Shown: positions 9,153 to 19,604, numbered from the stretch's first letter. The stretch is DNA of 64,000 bases from Bacteroidales bacterium (GCA_017504965.1 JAFVQD010000005.1:41313-105312), one strand, 5' to 3'. A program made the numbers and translations. Notes: generated by a model from the letters alone, not told the origin.

Positions 9153-11833
9153 GACGATTGGCTGTCATATCCATTTTTCTGCTGCTGTGCCCATCTCTTT
9201 GGGGGCAGAATACCAGAATAAATCTCTACAGGGTTTCTATGGATTCCGTAGTCCGGATGATGGAGTCCCGGGGTTATGGTGAGATCTACTTCGTGGAGGA
9301 TGCTGCCAAGCCTCCGAGGTTCACATTTGAATGTACAGAAGGGGATTTTCTGAAGGTGGCGAGGGGTGAAATTCTCAGAGCAGGCTACTCCATCTCAAAA
9401 TATGGGGAAGATACCTTTATTTTGAAAGGTGCAGGTATCTCCACTTCACTCCCGTATCAATATTTCGGTAAAAAAGGGTCTCTCGCCGAGTCAAAAGGTG
9501 AGAACCAGTATGTTGAAGCCCTCTCTCAGGATGGGCAGGTGGCCTCTTTCCAAAATAAAGTATACGAGATAGGAAGAAAGGACAGGGTCTCATCTGAGAC
9601 TATCTACTTGAGCGGTATAGTTAAGAATGTGAAGAGCGGAGAGCCCATTATGGGTGTCTCAGTATATAATGAAGAGACCAAAGCCTATGCATCTACAGAT
9701 GAGTACGGTTTTTACAAGATAGAGCTCCCTGCCGGTATGCATAAAGTCAAACTGAGCGGCTTTTCACTTGAGGATGTCTCCCTCAATGTGGAGATTTATG
9801 AATCTGGTGATCTGGATGTGATGATGTCTGAGAAGGTTCTCTCCCTCAAAGGGGCAGTAGTCTCTGCAGAGACCGTAGATAACCGTAAGAGCAACAAGAT
9901 GGGTGTGGAACTTATCCGCATCGGGAGGGTTAAGCAGGTCCCATCAGTCTTCGGAGAGGCAGATGTGATGAAGATAGTTCTCACCCTTCCTGGTGTGAAG
10001 TCTGTCGGTGAGGCATCCAATGGATTCAATGTCAGAGGTGGAGCTGTAGACCAGAACCTTATCCTGTTCAATGACGGTACCATATATAACCCTTCACACC
10101 TCTTCGGCTTGTTCTCAGCATTTAACCCAGATGTGGTGAGCGATCTGGAGCTATATAAGAGTTCCATCCCCGCTAACTACGGAGGGAGAATATCATCTGT
10201 TCTGGAGATCAGGGGTCGCGAAGGGAGCAGTAAGAAAGTTACCGGCTCAGCAGGTATAGGTCTGCTCACTACACACGCCCATCTGGAGGGGCCTCTGTCC
10301 CCCACCACTACATTTATAGTGGGAGGAAGGACTACATATTCAAACTGGATTCTGAATCTTCTTCCGGAGGAGAGCTCCTATTCTGACGGCAAGGCCAATT
10401 TCTACGATGTAAACGGGTCGGTCACTCAGAAAATAGGGAAAAACAACACCCTTTCGGCCTCTGTATATTATTCAGGGGATGGTTTTGACTTCGGAGAGGG
10501 GCAGGATAACCACAAATACAATAACCTGAACGCTTCGCTAAGGTGGAGATCTGTGTTCGATGACCGCCATCAGATGACAGCATCGGCCGGCTATGACCAG
10601 TATGGGTACCGCTCCATTTCAGATGGAGATATAGAGCTGGCCCCAGAAGAGGATCCGTTTAGCTCCATTATGAATTTCTCTATAAATCAGGGATTCCTCA
10701 AAGTAAATTTCCAGTCGATACTCTCATCCAAACATAAGTTGAGTTATGGACTCAATACGATCTTCTACAGCCTCAATCCGGGAAGCTTTCTCCCTACTGC
10801 TGCCGGAGAGTCGTATATCGTGCCGAGTTATCTGGGGCAGGAATATGGTGTGGAGGCAGCTCTCTTTGTCTCCGATACCTGGAATGTAACTGATAAATTC
10901 TCTACCGACCTGGGTATCAGATATTCCTCTTTCTTCGCCATCAATCCGTTCAAATACTACGGAGGACCGGAGTTCAGGGTATCCGGAAAGTATCTGATAG
11001 ATGATATCTTCACAGTCAAGGCAGGTTTTAACAGTATGAGACAGTATATTCACCTCTTGTCGAACACATCGACCGTCTCCCCTACAGACACCTGGAAGCT
11101 GAGTGATGCAGATATCAAGCCTCAGTCGGGATGGCAGGCTGCTGCAGCACTGTATGCCAATCTTATGGACAATCAGGTAGAGGCTTCGGTGGAGGGATAC
11201 TACAAGAGGATGAGCAATTATCTGGACTATGCAGATGGTGCAGTACTTACGATGAATCCAAATATCGCAGAGGATGTGGTTCCGGTATATGGCAAGGCTT
11301 GGGGTCTTGAGTTTATGATGAAAAAGCCTCTGGGCAAACTTAACGGCTGGGTAAGTTATACATATTCACGCACCCATCTGAAAGAGATGGAGGACAGGGG
11401 GATCCAGTCCATAAACAGAGGAGAGTGGTATCCTGCCATCTATGACAAGCCTCACGACATCAAACTGGTGGGTAATTATATGTTTACACACAGGTTCAGT
11501 GTATCTGTAAATCTGGACTACTCTACCGGAAGGCCTATCACTGTGCCGGTGGCGAAATACTACTATGCAGGGGACTGGAGACTGGAGTATTCAGACAGAA
11601 ATACATACAGGATACCTGACTATTTCAGGCTTGATGCTGCTGTAAACATAGAGCCGGGACACTACCTGAAGAAGCTGACACACTTCTCCATCACCTTAGG
11701 TGTCTATAATGTGACAGGGAGGAAGAATGCCTATTCTGTATTCTTCGACACATCGGGAGATCAGATAATAGGGAAGAAATTGACTATTTATGGATGTCCT
11801 ATTCCATACATAAATGTAAACATGAAGTTCTGA
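9149..11833 (+). CDS. TonB-dependent receptor with STN and carboxypeptidase-like domains, copy 1
   Basis: An 894-residue outer-membrane receptor. It has a signal peptide (ISIFLLLCPSLWGQ) and an N-terminal STN-like domain (about 25-90). A carboxypeptidase-D-like domain follows (about 150-230, SGIVKNVKSGEPIMGVSVYN), then the plug (VLTLPGVKSVGEASNGFNVR) and a C-terminal beta-barrel ending in an aromatic residue (INVNMKF). It imports a ligand with TonB energy; the ligand is unknown. An STN domain often signals to an anti-sigma factor, but no sigma/anti-sigma pair is nearby. It shares its stop with the next start (TGATG). It is a paralog of 16935-19604. Confidence 0.9.
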   Translation: MRRLAVISIFLLLCPSLWGQNTRINLYRVSMDSVVRMMESRGYGEIYFVEDAAKPPRFTFECTEGDFLKVARGEILRAGYSISKYGEDTFILKGAGISTSLPYQYFGKKGSLAESKGENQYVEALSQDGQVASFQNKVYEIGRKDRVSSETIYLSGIVKNVKSGEPIMGVSVYNEETKAYASTDEYGFYKIELPAGMHKVKLSGFSLEDVSLNVEIYESGDLDVMMSEKVLSLKGAVVSAETVDNRKSNKMGVELIRIGRVKQVPSVFGEADVMKIVLTLPGVKSVGEASNGFNVRGGAVDQNLILFNDGTIYNPSHLFGLFSAFNPDVVSDLELYKSSIPANYGGRISSVLEIRGREGSSKKVTGSAGIGLLTTHAHLEGPLSPTTTFIVGGRTTYSNWILNLLPEESSYSDGKANFYDVNGSVTQKIGKNNTLSASVYYSGDGFDFGEGQDNHKYNNLNASLRWRSVFDDRHQMTASAGYDQYGYRSISDGDIELAPEEDPFSSIMNFSINQGFLKVNFQSILSSKHKLSYGLNTIFYSLNPGSFLPTAAGESYIVPSYLGQEYGVEAALFVSDTWNVTDKFSTDLGIRYSSFFAINPFKYYGGPEFRVSGKYLIDDIFTVKAGFNSMRQYIHLLSNTSTVSPTDTWKLSDADIKPQSGWQAAAALYANLMDNQVEASVEGYYKRMSNYLDYADGAVLTMNPNIAEDVVPVYGKAWGLEFMMKKPLGKLNGWVSYTYSRTHLKEMEDRGIQSINRGEWYPAIYDKPHDIKLVGNYMFTHRFSVSVNLDYSTGRPITVPVAKYYYAGDWRLEYSDRNTYRIPDYFRLDAAVNIEPGHYLKKLTHFSITLGVYNVTGRKNAYSVFFDTSGDQIIGKKLTIYGCPIPYINVNMKF

Positions 11834-12993
11834 TGAGAGGGATTAAATACATACTTGTACCTATATTGGCTCTGTTATTGGGCTCTTGTATCTATCCGTA
11901 TGATATAGAGCTGAAAGAGGGGGCTGAGGGCACTGTGACCATAGATGGGGATATAATTTATGGTGAGATTTCCACTTTCACAGTGGGCTTGACACAGAGT
12001 GTGGCAGATTCTGTTTCCAAGCAGTTTTTTGTCAACACCCTTTATGTGGAGTGTGAAGATGGCACCAAGTATCAGGGTGTGAATGAAAGGGGGGATATAT
12101 ATATAGTTGATACCAGGCACCTTGATAAAGAGAAGAGATACAGATTTGTAGCAAAAATATCCAAGGATGGTTTCTCACCATCCAATGCCAGGACATATAT
12201 GACCGACTTTATGGAGGTGCAGATAACTCCACCTATAGACTCCATATCGTATCAGATAGCTCAGGACAGCCTCTCTGTCTCGATCAATGTCTCTACTCAC
12301 GATGATTCAAAGCCTGAGGGGTATTACAGATGGGAGTATGAGGAGAATTGGGAGTTCAAGTCTGTTTACAGGGCTACATATGAGTATGCTTACTACAGCA
12401 ATAGTGTGTATGAGATAGATTTTGAGACAGAGAACAGGTACTACTGCTGGGGAAAGGCTTTGTCCCGGGATGTTCTGGTCTACAGCACCAAGAACAGTGG
12501 CTCGAATGTGGTATACCAGGAGGTGTTGAATGGAAACATAGATGCTACAGACAAGAGGCTGAATACCCTCTATTGTATAGATGTGATCCAATACTCCCTG
12601 ACAGAAGAGGGGTACAACTTCTGGAAAACCCTCAAAAAGAATGAGGAGGGGATGGGGGATATCTTTTCTCCCCAGCCGAGCAAGCCAAGGGGGAATATAT
12701 ATTGCGAGGAGGATAAGGATGAGTATGTAATAGGCCATATCGGTTGTTCGAGTGTCACCAGGATGAGACGGTTCATCACCACTCAGGAGTTTGGGATATA
12801 TCGCGAAGCGGATATGACTTCACCGAGTATTATCGGTAGGGAAGGATGGCAGACTGCCTATATGGAGGGGCTGGATGTGATAGAGATCAATGAGGAGACA
12901 AGGGAGTGCTTCTGGGCTCCGTTGAAGTGTGTTGACTGCCGTAAATATGGAACCAAGGATAAACCCGATTTCTGGCCGACAACCAATAAATAG
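11833..12993 (+). CDS. DUF4249 lipoprotein, copy 1
   Basis: A 386-residue lipoprotein: signal MRGIKYILVPILALLLGSC with lipobox Cys, then CIYPYDIELKEG. DUF4249 proteins regularly follow TonB-dependent receptors in Bacteroidota and are thought to be surface partners of the receptor. The ATG at 11833 overlaps the receptor stop by one base, so I prefer it to the in-frame codon at 11794. The C-terminus has a CVDCRKYG motif and ends in FWPTTNK; the second copy has CVDCRVYG and FWPNDHK. Confidence 0.85.
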   Translation: MRGIKYILVPILALLLGSCIYPYDIELKEGAEGTVTIDGDIIYGEISTFTVGLTQSVADSVSKQFFVNTLYVECEDGTKYQGVNERGDIYIVDTRHLDKEKRYRFVAKISKDGFSPSNARTYMTDFMEVQITPPIDSISYQIAQDSLSVSINVSTHDDSKPEGYYRWEYEENWEFKSVYRATYEYAYYSNSVYEIDFETENRYYCWGKALSRDVLVYSTKNSGSNVVYQEVLNGNIDATDKRLNTLYCIDVIQYSLTEEGYNFWKTLKKNEEGMGDIFSPQPSKPRGNIYCEEDKDEYVIGHIGCSSVTRMRRFITTQEFGIYREADMTSPSIIGREGWQTAYMEGLDVIEINEETRECFWAPLKCVDCRKYGTKDKPDFWPTTNK

Positions 12994-12994
12994 T

Positions 12995-14653
12995 ATGAGT
13001 ATCTACAGGTATATAATTTGGATATTGGTCTGTCTCTTTACGACACTCAAGGTGTCGGGACAGAGTACAGATGTGGTGGAGAGGATCTATGTCTCTACCG
13101 ACAAGGGGAGTTATGTCGCAGGTGAAGGGATAGGGTGTGCATTGTATTGTTTCGATGTGACCGGTGGAAAGCTCCGCTTTTCTGAACTCAGCAGTGTGGC
13201 TTATGTGGAGCTGGTAAGTGCAGAAGGTGTGGCGCAGCAGGAGAAAGTCACACTTTTGGAGGGGCGAGGAGGTGCGGTGATAAAGCTCTCCCCCGATCTC
13301 CCTACAGGAAATTATAAGCTGGTAGCCTATACCAGACAAAACAGAAATGAGGTGGGATTTGTCCCGTATGCCAGGGATATATCCATCTACAACACTCTGC
13401 TGGCCTCTAAAATAGAGGGGAATGTGGTATTAGAGGCCCCTTCAGAAGAGACTGAGGGTGCAGTTATCCGCAATACCCCTTTTATGGAGGTGGTGTGTGA
13501 TGACACTTATGGAGTGACTGTAAAAAATCTATCGTCAGAAAAACTCTTTTACAATATATCTGTCTACCGTCAGGATAAGCTGGAGCAGTTGCAGTGTGAG
13601 ACTTTGGAGAATTTCGGAAAGTATGTTTCCGGCTCAAAAGGGAAAAGCTTTGTAAATGGATTCGTCCCAGATTTTGAAGGTGAGGTATTCCACTTCAAGT
13701 CAGATGCCATAGGAAAGAATATGCTCCTCTCATTCCCGGGAGAGAATGCAAATGTGTACATCTCAGATGTGGATGAAAATGGGGATCTCTATTTCTATGC
13801 AGGAAGTATATATGGAGAGAAGGAGGGTCTTCTTCAGGTGATGCCTGGCTATACCGACAGAAGCCATAAATCTGAACTGGTCTCTCCGTTTATAGGGAGT
13901 TTTGATTTCGAGTATCCGCCACTCTATCTTAATGAAGAAATGGAGGGAGATCTGGTGGCACGTGGTGTAGGGATGCAGTTGGGGAGGAGATTTGGCCTCG
14001 ATACACTGAATGTCCCGATGGAGCTGAGGGGAGATCCTTTTCTGGAAGAGCCGGACAAATCGTATCTGCTGGATGACTACACCAGATTCCACACTATGCA
14101 CGAGGTTATCACTGAGTATGTATCAAACGTAAGGATACGCCTGATGGATAAGAAGAGGGTCTTCAGTGTCCTTTTCAAGGATGCTGTCGGCAATGAGTCC
14201 TACTCCAGATTTACCACTTTGGCCCTTTTGGATGGTATGCCTGTGTTTGACCACGAGGATATTTTGGCGTATGACCCTATGCTTGTCAAGCAGATTAGGG
14301 TGTATGCACACTCATACAGACTTTCAGATATCACATACGAAGGGGTTATCTGCTTCGATACATACAAGGGGGACATCCCCTCTTTCCCGATAGACAGTAT
14401 ATCCCTTATGTTTACCCATAAAGGGTCCCTATATCCCGAATATATCTCGGGAGAGAGGCTTTCAGAGGGGGGAAAGATTCCCGATTACCGACATACTCTC
14501 TACTGGCATCCCGCAGCTGAGCTTGATCCGCGTGGGGCTGAGAAGTTTGTATTGATCCCCCCGAAAAACAGAGGTACCTTCAACATAGTGATAGAAGGGG
14601 TGACAGCATCCGGGGTACCTTTTCAGTATAAAACCAATTTTGAAATTCTATGA
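12995..14653 (+). CDS. Secreted MG2-like domain protein, copy 1
   Basis: A 552-residue protein with a signal peptide (MSIYRYIIWILVCLFTTL). An N-terminal domain (about 28-120) resembles the macroglobulin MG2 fold: VERIYVSTDKGSYVAGE, then LPTGNYKLVAYTRQ. The rest is not assigned; a segment near 345-430 (YLLDDYTRFHTMHEVI) is also present in copy 2. It starts one base after the DUF4249 stop, which decides the start over the in-frame codon at 12929. Probably a periplasmic or surface component of the receptor system. Function unknown. Confidence 0.7.
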   Translation: MSIYRYIIWILVCLFTTLKVSGQSTDVVERIYVSTDKGSYVAGEGIGCALYCFDVTGGKLRFSELSSVAYVELVSAEGVAQQEKVTLLEGRGGAVIKLSPDLPTGNYKLVAYTRQNRNEVGFVPYARDISIYNTLLASKIEGNVVLEAPSEETEGAVIRNTPFMEVVCDDTYGVTVKNLSSEKLFYNISVYRQDKLEQLQCETLENFGKYVSGSKGKSFVNGFVPDFEGEVFHFKSDAIGKNMLLSFPGENANVYISDVDENGDLYFYAGSIYGEKEGLLQVMPGYTDRSHKSELVSPFIGSFDFEYPPLYLNEEMEGDLVARGVGMQLGRRFGLDTLNVPMELRGDPFLEEPDKSYLLDDYTRFHTMHEVITEYVSNVRIRLMDKKRVFSVLFKDAVGNESYSRFTTLALLDGMPVFDHEDILAYDPMLVKQIRVYAHSYRLSDITYEGVICFDTYKGDIPSFPIDSISLMFTHKGSLYPEYISGERLSEGGKIPDYRHTLYWHPAAELDPRGAEKFVLIPPKNRGTFNIVIEGVTASGVPFQYKTNFEIL

Positions 14654-16224
14654 AAAAGAAGAGGGAGTTTCCCAATACCTATGTGATTATTTTCGTCATT
14701 ATGGCGATTTGTGCCATAGCTACCTGGTTTGTGCCGGGCGGTGACTATGTGCAGCAGGGTGATACTCTGGTATATACTGAGGTGGAGTCTGTGCCGCAGA
14801 CCTGGCAGATATTTGAGGCATTGTACTCTGGATTTGCCAAGCAGGCGGGCATTATAGTATTTATCCTGATTATAGGTGGGGCATTCTGGATAGTGAACTC
14901 TTCCAAGTCGATAGATGTAGGGATCATCTCATTTCTAAATGGGACAAAAAAACTGGAGAGATACCCTCTACTGAAGAGAGTGGGGGTGAACAATATTGTG
15001 ATGTCTCTTATCATTATCCTATTCTCCCTGTTCGGGGGAGTGTTCGGAATGAGTGAGGAGACCCTCGCTTTCGTAGTGGTGCTGGTCCCTCTGGCCATAT
15101 CGATGGGGTACGACTCCATAGTGGGTGTATGTCTGGTGTATGTGGCAGCGCACGTGGGATTTGCAGGGGCGTTTCTGAACCCGTTTACCGTAGGTATTGC
15201 CCAGAATCTGGCAGATATCCCTATGTTCTCAGGTATGGGGTACAGGCTGCTGTGCTGGAGTCTCCTTACAGCCATACTGATAGCAGTGGTGCTGATCTAC
15301 GCAGCCAGGATCAAAAAGGATCCGCGGAGGTCGATTGTATATGAGAGCGACAGCTATTGGAGGGAGAAGATAGCAGATAATGGAGAGAAGGTGGAATTCA
15401 GCAGAAACAAATCTTCTGTGGCTGCATTTCTCCTCGCATTGGCGGCGATATTGGCATTTACAGTGGCTTACTCGGGAGAGTGCAGCATTAAGATGGGGCA
15501 GACAGTCTACTCTGCGCAGTGGCTGCTCCCTGTAGTGGCAGCACTTTTTGTCGTGGTGTCGGTGATGGCCTTGAGACGCTCATATCACTTCTTCGTCCTT
15601 ACCCTTCTGGGATTTACCATTGTCTACCTGATTATCGGAGTATTGGCCTTCGGGTGGTATATAGGTGAGATTTCGGCCCTGTTCCTGGCGTTCGGCCTCC
15701 TCTGCGGTATATCGGTGGGACTTTCTCCCAATGGGATTGTGAAGGAGTTCCTCAATGGGGCGAAGGATATAATGTCTGCTGCCCTGGTGGTGGGATTCGC
15801 TGCCGGTATCATCATTATCCTCGAGGATGGGAAGATTATCGACTCGATACTCCATTCGATGGAGTCGGGGCTGGGTGAGTCGGGGCAGATGGCATCACTG
15901 TCGCTTATGTACGGGATTCAGACCCTGATAAATCTGGTGATCCCTTCGGCTACCGCCAAGGCAGCCATAACTATCCCCATTATGGCGCCGTTTTCAGATC
16001 TTATCGACCTGTCGCGACAGGCGATGGTGATGGCTTTCCAGTTTGGTGATGGGTTTACCAATATGATTACCCCCACCTCGGGAGTCCTTATAGCGGCTCT
16101 GGGAATGGCTAAAATCCCCTATTCGAAATGGGTCAAATGGGTATGGAAATTTATACTTCTGCTCATAATTATCGGATTTTTGCTCCTTATCCCTACAGTA
16201 TATTTGAATTTGTCTGGTTTTTAG
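14650..16224 (+). CDS. YfcC/ArcD-type basic amino acid transporter
   Basis: A 524-residue inner-membrane protein with about 12 hydrophobic segments. Signatures of the YfcC/C4-dicarboxylate anaerobic carrier superfamily include WFVPGGDYVQQG after the first helix and IQTLINLVIPSATAKAAI (near 417), followed by DGFTNMITPTSGVLIAALG. Family members are annotated as arginine/ornithine or short-chain acid transporters. Its start overlaps the previous stop by 4 nt (ATGA). With rocD and ctlX next door, import or exchange of citrulline, ornithine or arginine is a reasonable inference, not a demonstrated function. Confidence 0.8.
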   Translation: MKKKREFPNTYVIIFVIMAICAIATWFVPGGDYVQQGDTLVYTEVESVPQTWQIFEALYSGFAKQAGIIVFILIIGGAFWIVNSSKSIDVGIISFLNGTKKLERYPLLKRVGVNNIVMSLIIILFSLFGGVFGMSEETLAFVVVLVPLAISMGYDSIVGVCLVYVAAHVGFAGAFLNPFTVGIAQNLADIPMFSGMGYRLLCWSLLTAILIAVVLIYAARIKKDPRRSIVYESDSYWREKIADNGEKVEFSRNKSSVAAFLLALAAILAFTVAYSGECSIKMGQTVYSAQWLLPVVAALFVVVSVMALRRSYHFFVLTLLGFTIVYLIIGVLAFGWYIGEISALFLAFGLLCGISVGLSPNGIVKEFLNGAKDIMSAALVVGFAAGIIIILEDGKIIDSILHSMESGLGESGQMASLSLMYGIQTLINLVIPSATAKAAITIPIMAPFSDLIDLSRQAMVMAFQFGDGFTNMITPTSGVLIAALGMAKIPYSKWVKWVWKFILLLIIIGFLLLIPTVYLNLSGF

Positions 16225-16233
16225 ATATTTTTG
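16203..16233 (+). promoter_or_regulatory. Bacteroidota-type promoter for the second receptor unit
   Basis: TTTG (16203-16206), 19 nt, TATTTTTG (16226-16233). It lies across the stop of the transporter and only 6 nt before the ATG at 16240, so the transcript would be nearly leaderless. It would allow unit 2 to be expressed apart from unit 1. Confidence 0.6.
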
Positions 16234-16239
16234 CGGACT

Positions 16240-16938
16240 ATGAGAATACTTCCAATTATCTATCTCGCAGTCCTGCTTTTCTTTAGCACAGGCACCATTG
16301 AGGTCCTGGCCCAGAAGGAGAGCCGTGAAGATTATTTGTCACAGGTAAAAGGGCTATCTTTAATCTATCGTGGTAAGATAGAGAAGCACTACAGCTATAA
16401 ATATAAAGGTACATATTTCGCCTACCAGGAGGATTATGTGCCCGGTGATGTATACTATAATCAGAAATTGTATACCGATGTGCTGATGAATCTCAATTCA
16501 CACACTGACCAGATTTTGGTGAGACTCACAGAGTCTCATCTTCCGGTCCTTCTGGACAAGAGTCTGGTGGACTGGTTCGTTCTGGATGGACGAAAATTCA
16601 TAAATATGCAGGATGGTGATTACGGGGGGCTGACCGGAGGATATTATGAGGTATTGGATGGGGATGAGACCATTCTCTTCAAGAAGATCGTGAAAGAGTA
16701 TAGGGAGGACCTGGTAGCGTCGGGTCAGGATGCCAAAATAGAGAAGGTTTTCGATCCGGTGATCGACTACTACCTGTATAGGGATGGTGTTAGCGAAAAG
16801 GTCTCAGGGAAGAGTACATTTGTCAAGTTCTTCAAGGAGGATAAGAAGGAGATCAACCATATTTTCAGGGAAGCTACCCGTGGCGAGCGTAACGATAAGG
16901 ACAGATTGTATAAAAAGGTTTTGGAGGCGGTAAGATGA
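16240..16938 (+). CDS. Small secreted protein, copy 2
   Basis: A 232-residue paralog of the protein at 8523-9152, with a signal peptide (MRILPIIYLAVLLFFSTG, ending near VLAQ). It has the same Tyr-rich core (YSYKYKGTYFAYQEDY; YNQKLYTDVLMNLNSH) and is longer at the C-terminus, where it is Lys/Glu-rich. An in-frame TTG at 16231 lies inside the promoter, so the ATG at 16240 is the better start. The stop overlaps the receptor start by 4 nt. Family not recognised. Confidence 0.75.
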   Translation: MRILPIIYLAVLLFFSTGTIEVLAQKESREDYLSQVKGLSLIYRGKIEKHYSYKYKGTYFAYQEDYVPGDVYYNQKLYTDVLMNLNSHTDQILVRLTESHLPVLLDKSLVDWFVLDGRKFINMQDGDYGGLTGGYYEVLDGDETILFKKIVKEYREDLVASGQDAKIEKVFDPVIDYYLYRDGVSEKVSGKSTFVKFFKEDKKEINHIFREATRGERNDKDRLYKKVLEAVR

Positions 16939-19604
16939 AAAGAGCTTTGATTTTGATTTGTGCACTGGTGCTGGCTCTGCCTCTTTCCGGTCAGAAAATA
17001 TCTTTCTATAAATCACCCCTTGACTCGGTGGTATTGAAGATGGATGAAATATTTCCAGGAAGGGTGTTCTTCGTTCCAGACACTACTGACAATGCCAGAT
17101 TTACTATACGGGTGGATAGTCAGAGCGCCTTTTTGGACGAAGCGGTCAAGGTCCTTAAAGGGGAGGGGTATTCTGTGACAGAACAGAATGGGAATCTTTT
17201 TATTCTGAAGGGTATAGGTATCTCCACCTCTCTTCCTCTTCAATACTTTGATGAGCAGACCTCTCTGGCAGCCTCTTCGCAGGAATATCTGGATGCATTG
17301 AGTGAGGATGCCAAGATCGCAAATTTTGCCAACAAAGTTTATGAGATAGGTAGAGAGGAGAATTGCCCCGGGGGCAAACTCTATCTGAGCGGTGTGGTGC
17401 AGAATGTGAGGAATGGTGAGCCTCTGGTAGGGGTGTCGGTGTATAGTGAAGAGAGTAAATCGTATGCTCAGACCGATGAGTTCGGATTCTATAAGATTCT
17501 CTTGCCTGCAGGGGCAAACAAACTTAAAGCGAGCGGTTTCTCTCTTAATGACGTGGAGCTTGATGTAAAGCTTTATGAGACAGGTAGCCTCGATATCATT
17601 ATGAAGGAGAAGGTCTACTCCCTCAATGAGGCGATAGTCTCTGCAGAGAGCTCGAACAACAGGAAAACCAATAAGATGGGTGTGGAACTTGTGAGGATAG
17701 GGAGGATCAAGAATGTCCCCACCGTGCTTGGTGAAGCCGATGTGCTGAAGGTGCTGGTGACCCTTCCCGGTGTCAAATCGGTAGGTGAGGCTTCCGGCGG
17801 ATTCAATGTCCGCGGAGGTGCTACAGATCAGAACCTGATCCTTTTCAATGAAGGTACCATCTATAACCCTACCCACCTCTTCGGTCTCTTCTCCGCTTTT
17901 AATCCTGATGTCGTGACCGATGTCGAGCTATATAAGAGTTCTATCCCGGCAGAGTATGGGGGAAGGCTCTCTTCTGTACTGGAGATCAGGGGTAGAGAGG
18001 GTAATGACAAGAAGGTGGCCGGCTCATTGGGTATAGGTCTGCTGACTGCCAAGGGGCATATCGAAGGGCCGTTCTCCAAGAGTGGCAAGACCAAATTTAT
18101 AGTGGGCGCCAGAACCACATATTCAGACTGGCTGCTGGGACTTCTCCCCGAGGAGAGCGGTTATAATCAGGGGACAGCCAACTTCTATGATGTGAATGCA
18201 TCTGTAAGCCATAAATTCAATGACAAGAACAGTATCTATGCCTATGGATACTACTCTAAAGACAAATTCAGTTTCAGTGTCGACACCTCATACCGATACA
18301 GCAATATCAATGGTTCTGTGAAGTGGAGAAGCAATTTCTCTGACAGACACAGTATGGTGATGTCTCTGGGGTATGACCAGTATGGGTATAGTGTCCTGGA
18401 CACTCACAAGGATATCGAGTCATATAATCTCCGGTTCTCTATCCAGCAGGGATATGCCAAGCTGAAATTCAAGTCGGTACTCAGTGACAAGCATATATTG
18501 AACTACGGATTGAACAGCGTCTATTACTACCTGAGGCCAGGTATGATGCTCCCTTACGATATACCTGGGGGAGACCCTTCGCTGGTGGTGGAGAATATTC
18601 TCGACACAGAGGAGGCTGTGGAGTCTGCACTCTATATATCTGATACCTGGAATATATCTGACAGAATATCAGCCGACCTGGGTATCCGCTATTCTGTTTT
18701 TACGAACCTCAGACCATTCAAATATTATGGAGGACCTGAGTTCAGGATCTCTGGAAAATGGCTTGTATCTGACAGAGTGACCCTTAAGGCTGGTTTCAAC
18801 AGTATGAGGCAGTATATACATATGCTCTCCAATACTACCACAATGTCTCCGACCGATATTTGGAAACTGAGCGATGTCGATATCAGACCTCAGACGGGGT
18901 GGCAGGCCGCCATGGCCCTCTATTCTATGCACTTCAATGACAAGGTGGAGCTCTCTCTGGAGGCCTATTATAAAAAAATGGACAACTATCTTGACTACAA
19001 GAGCGGATCAGTCCTGATTATGAACAGTAATCTGGCAGAGGATGTGATAGAGACCAGAGGTCAGGCGTATGGAGCGGAGCTGATGCTGAAAAAGCCGCTG
19101 GGCAAACTTAATGGTTGGGTCTCATATACCTACTCCAGAACCCTTCTTCAGGAGAAGGAGGATAGGGGAGTCTTCTCTGTAAATGGGGGAGATTGGTACT
19201 CTGCCCCTTATGACAAGCCTCACGATGTCAAGTTTGTAGGAAATTATAAATTTACCCATAGATACAGTCTCTCTTTGAATGTCGACTACTCTACCGGAAG
19301 ACCTGTGACAATTCCGGTGGGAAAATATCTATACGGAGGGGGGTACAGACTATATTTCTCCGATAGAAATGCTTATAGAGTGCCCGATTATTTCAGGATG
19401 GATATAGCGATGAATATAGAGCCGAGTCACCACCTGAAGCAGCTTTCGCACTTCTCAGTGACATTCGGTGTATATAACGTGACAGGGCGTAAGAATGCCT
19501 ATTCGGTCTATTACGACACCAACTCGGGTAAAAATGTCCAGGGATATATGCTAACCATCTTCGGCGCACCTATCCCATATGTTAACATTAATGTGAAATT
19601 CTGA
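16935..19604 (+). CDS. TonB-dependent receptor with STN and carboxypeptidase-like domains, copy 2
   Basis: An 889-residue receptor with the same domain order as copy 1: signal peptide (LILICALVLALPLSGQ), STN-like region (about 22-90), carboxypeptidase-like domain (SGVVQNVRNGEPLVGVSVYS), plug (LVTLPGVKSVGEASGGFNVR) and barrel ending in VNINVKF. The two receptors are alike along the whole length, including GISTSLP after the STN domain and the segment KPLGKLNGWVSYTYSRT. Copy 2 differs in several barrel loops, where ligand choice would be expected to vary. Confidence 0.9.
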   Translation: MKRALILICALVLALPLSGQKISFYKSPLDSVVLKMDEIFPGRVFFVPDTTDNARFTIRVDSQSAFLDEAVKVLKGEGYSVTEQNGNLFILKGIGISTSLPLQYFDEQTSLAASSQEYLDALSEDAKIANFANKVYEIGREENCPGGKLYLSGVVQNVRNGEPLVGVSVYSEESKSYAQTDEFGFYKILLPAGANKLKASGFSLNDVELDVKLYETGSLDIIMKEKVYSLNEAIVSAESSNNRKTNKMGVELVRIGRIKNVPTVLGEADVLKVLVTLPGVKSVGEASGGFNVRGGATDQNLILFNEGTIYNPTHLFGLFSAFNPDVVTDVELYKSSIPAEYGGRLSSVLEIRGREGNDKKVAGSLGIGLLTAKGHIEGPFSKSGKTKFIVGARTTYSDWLLGLLPEESGYNQGTANFYDVNASVSHKFNDKNSIYAYGYYSKDKFSFSVDTSYRYSNINGSVKWRSNFSDRHSMVMSLGYDQYGYSVLDTHKDIESYNLRFSIQQGYAKLKFKSVLSDKHILNYGLNSVYYYLRPGMMLPYDIPGGDPSLVVENILDTEEAVESALYISDTWNISDRISADLGIRYSVFTNLRPFKYYGGPEFRISGKWLVSDRVTLKAGFNSMRQYIHMLSNTTTMSPTDIWKLSDVDIRPQTGWQAAMALYSMHFNDKVELSLEAYYKKMDNYLDYKSGSVLIMNSNLAEDVIETRGQAYGAELMLKKPLGKLNGWVSYTYSRTLLQEKEDRGVFSVNGGDWYSAPYDKPHDVKFVGNYKFTHRYSLSLNVDYSTGRPVTIPVGKYLYGGGYRLYFSDRNAYRVPDYFRMDIAMNIEPSHHLKQLSHFSVTFGVYNVTGRKNAYSVYYDTNSGKNVQGYMLTIFGAPIPYVNINVKF

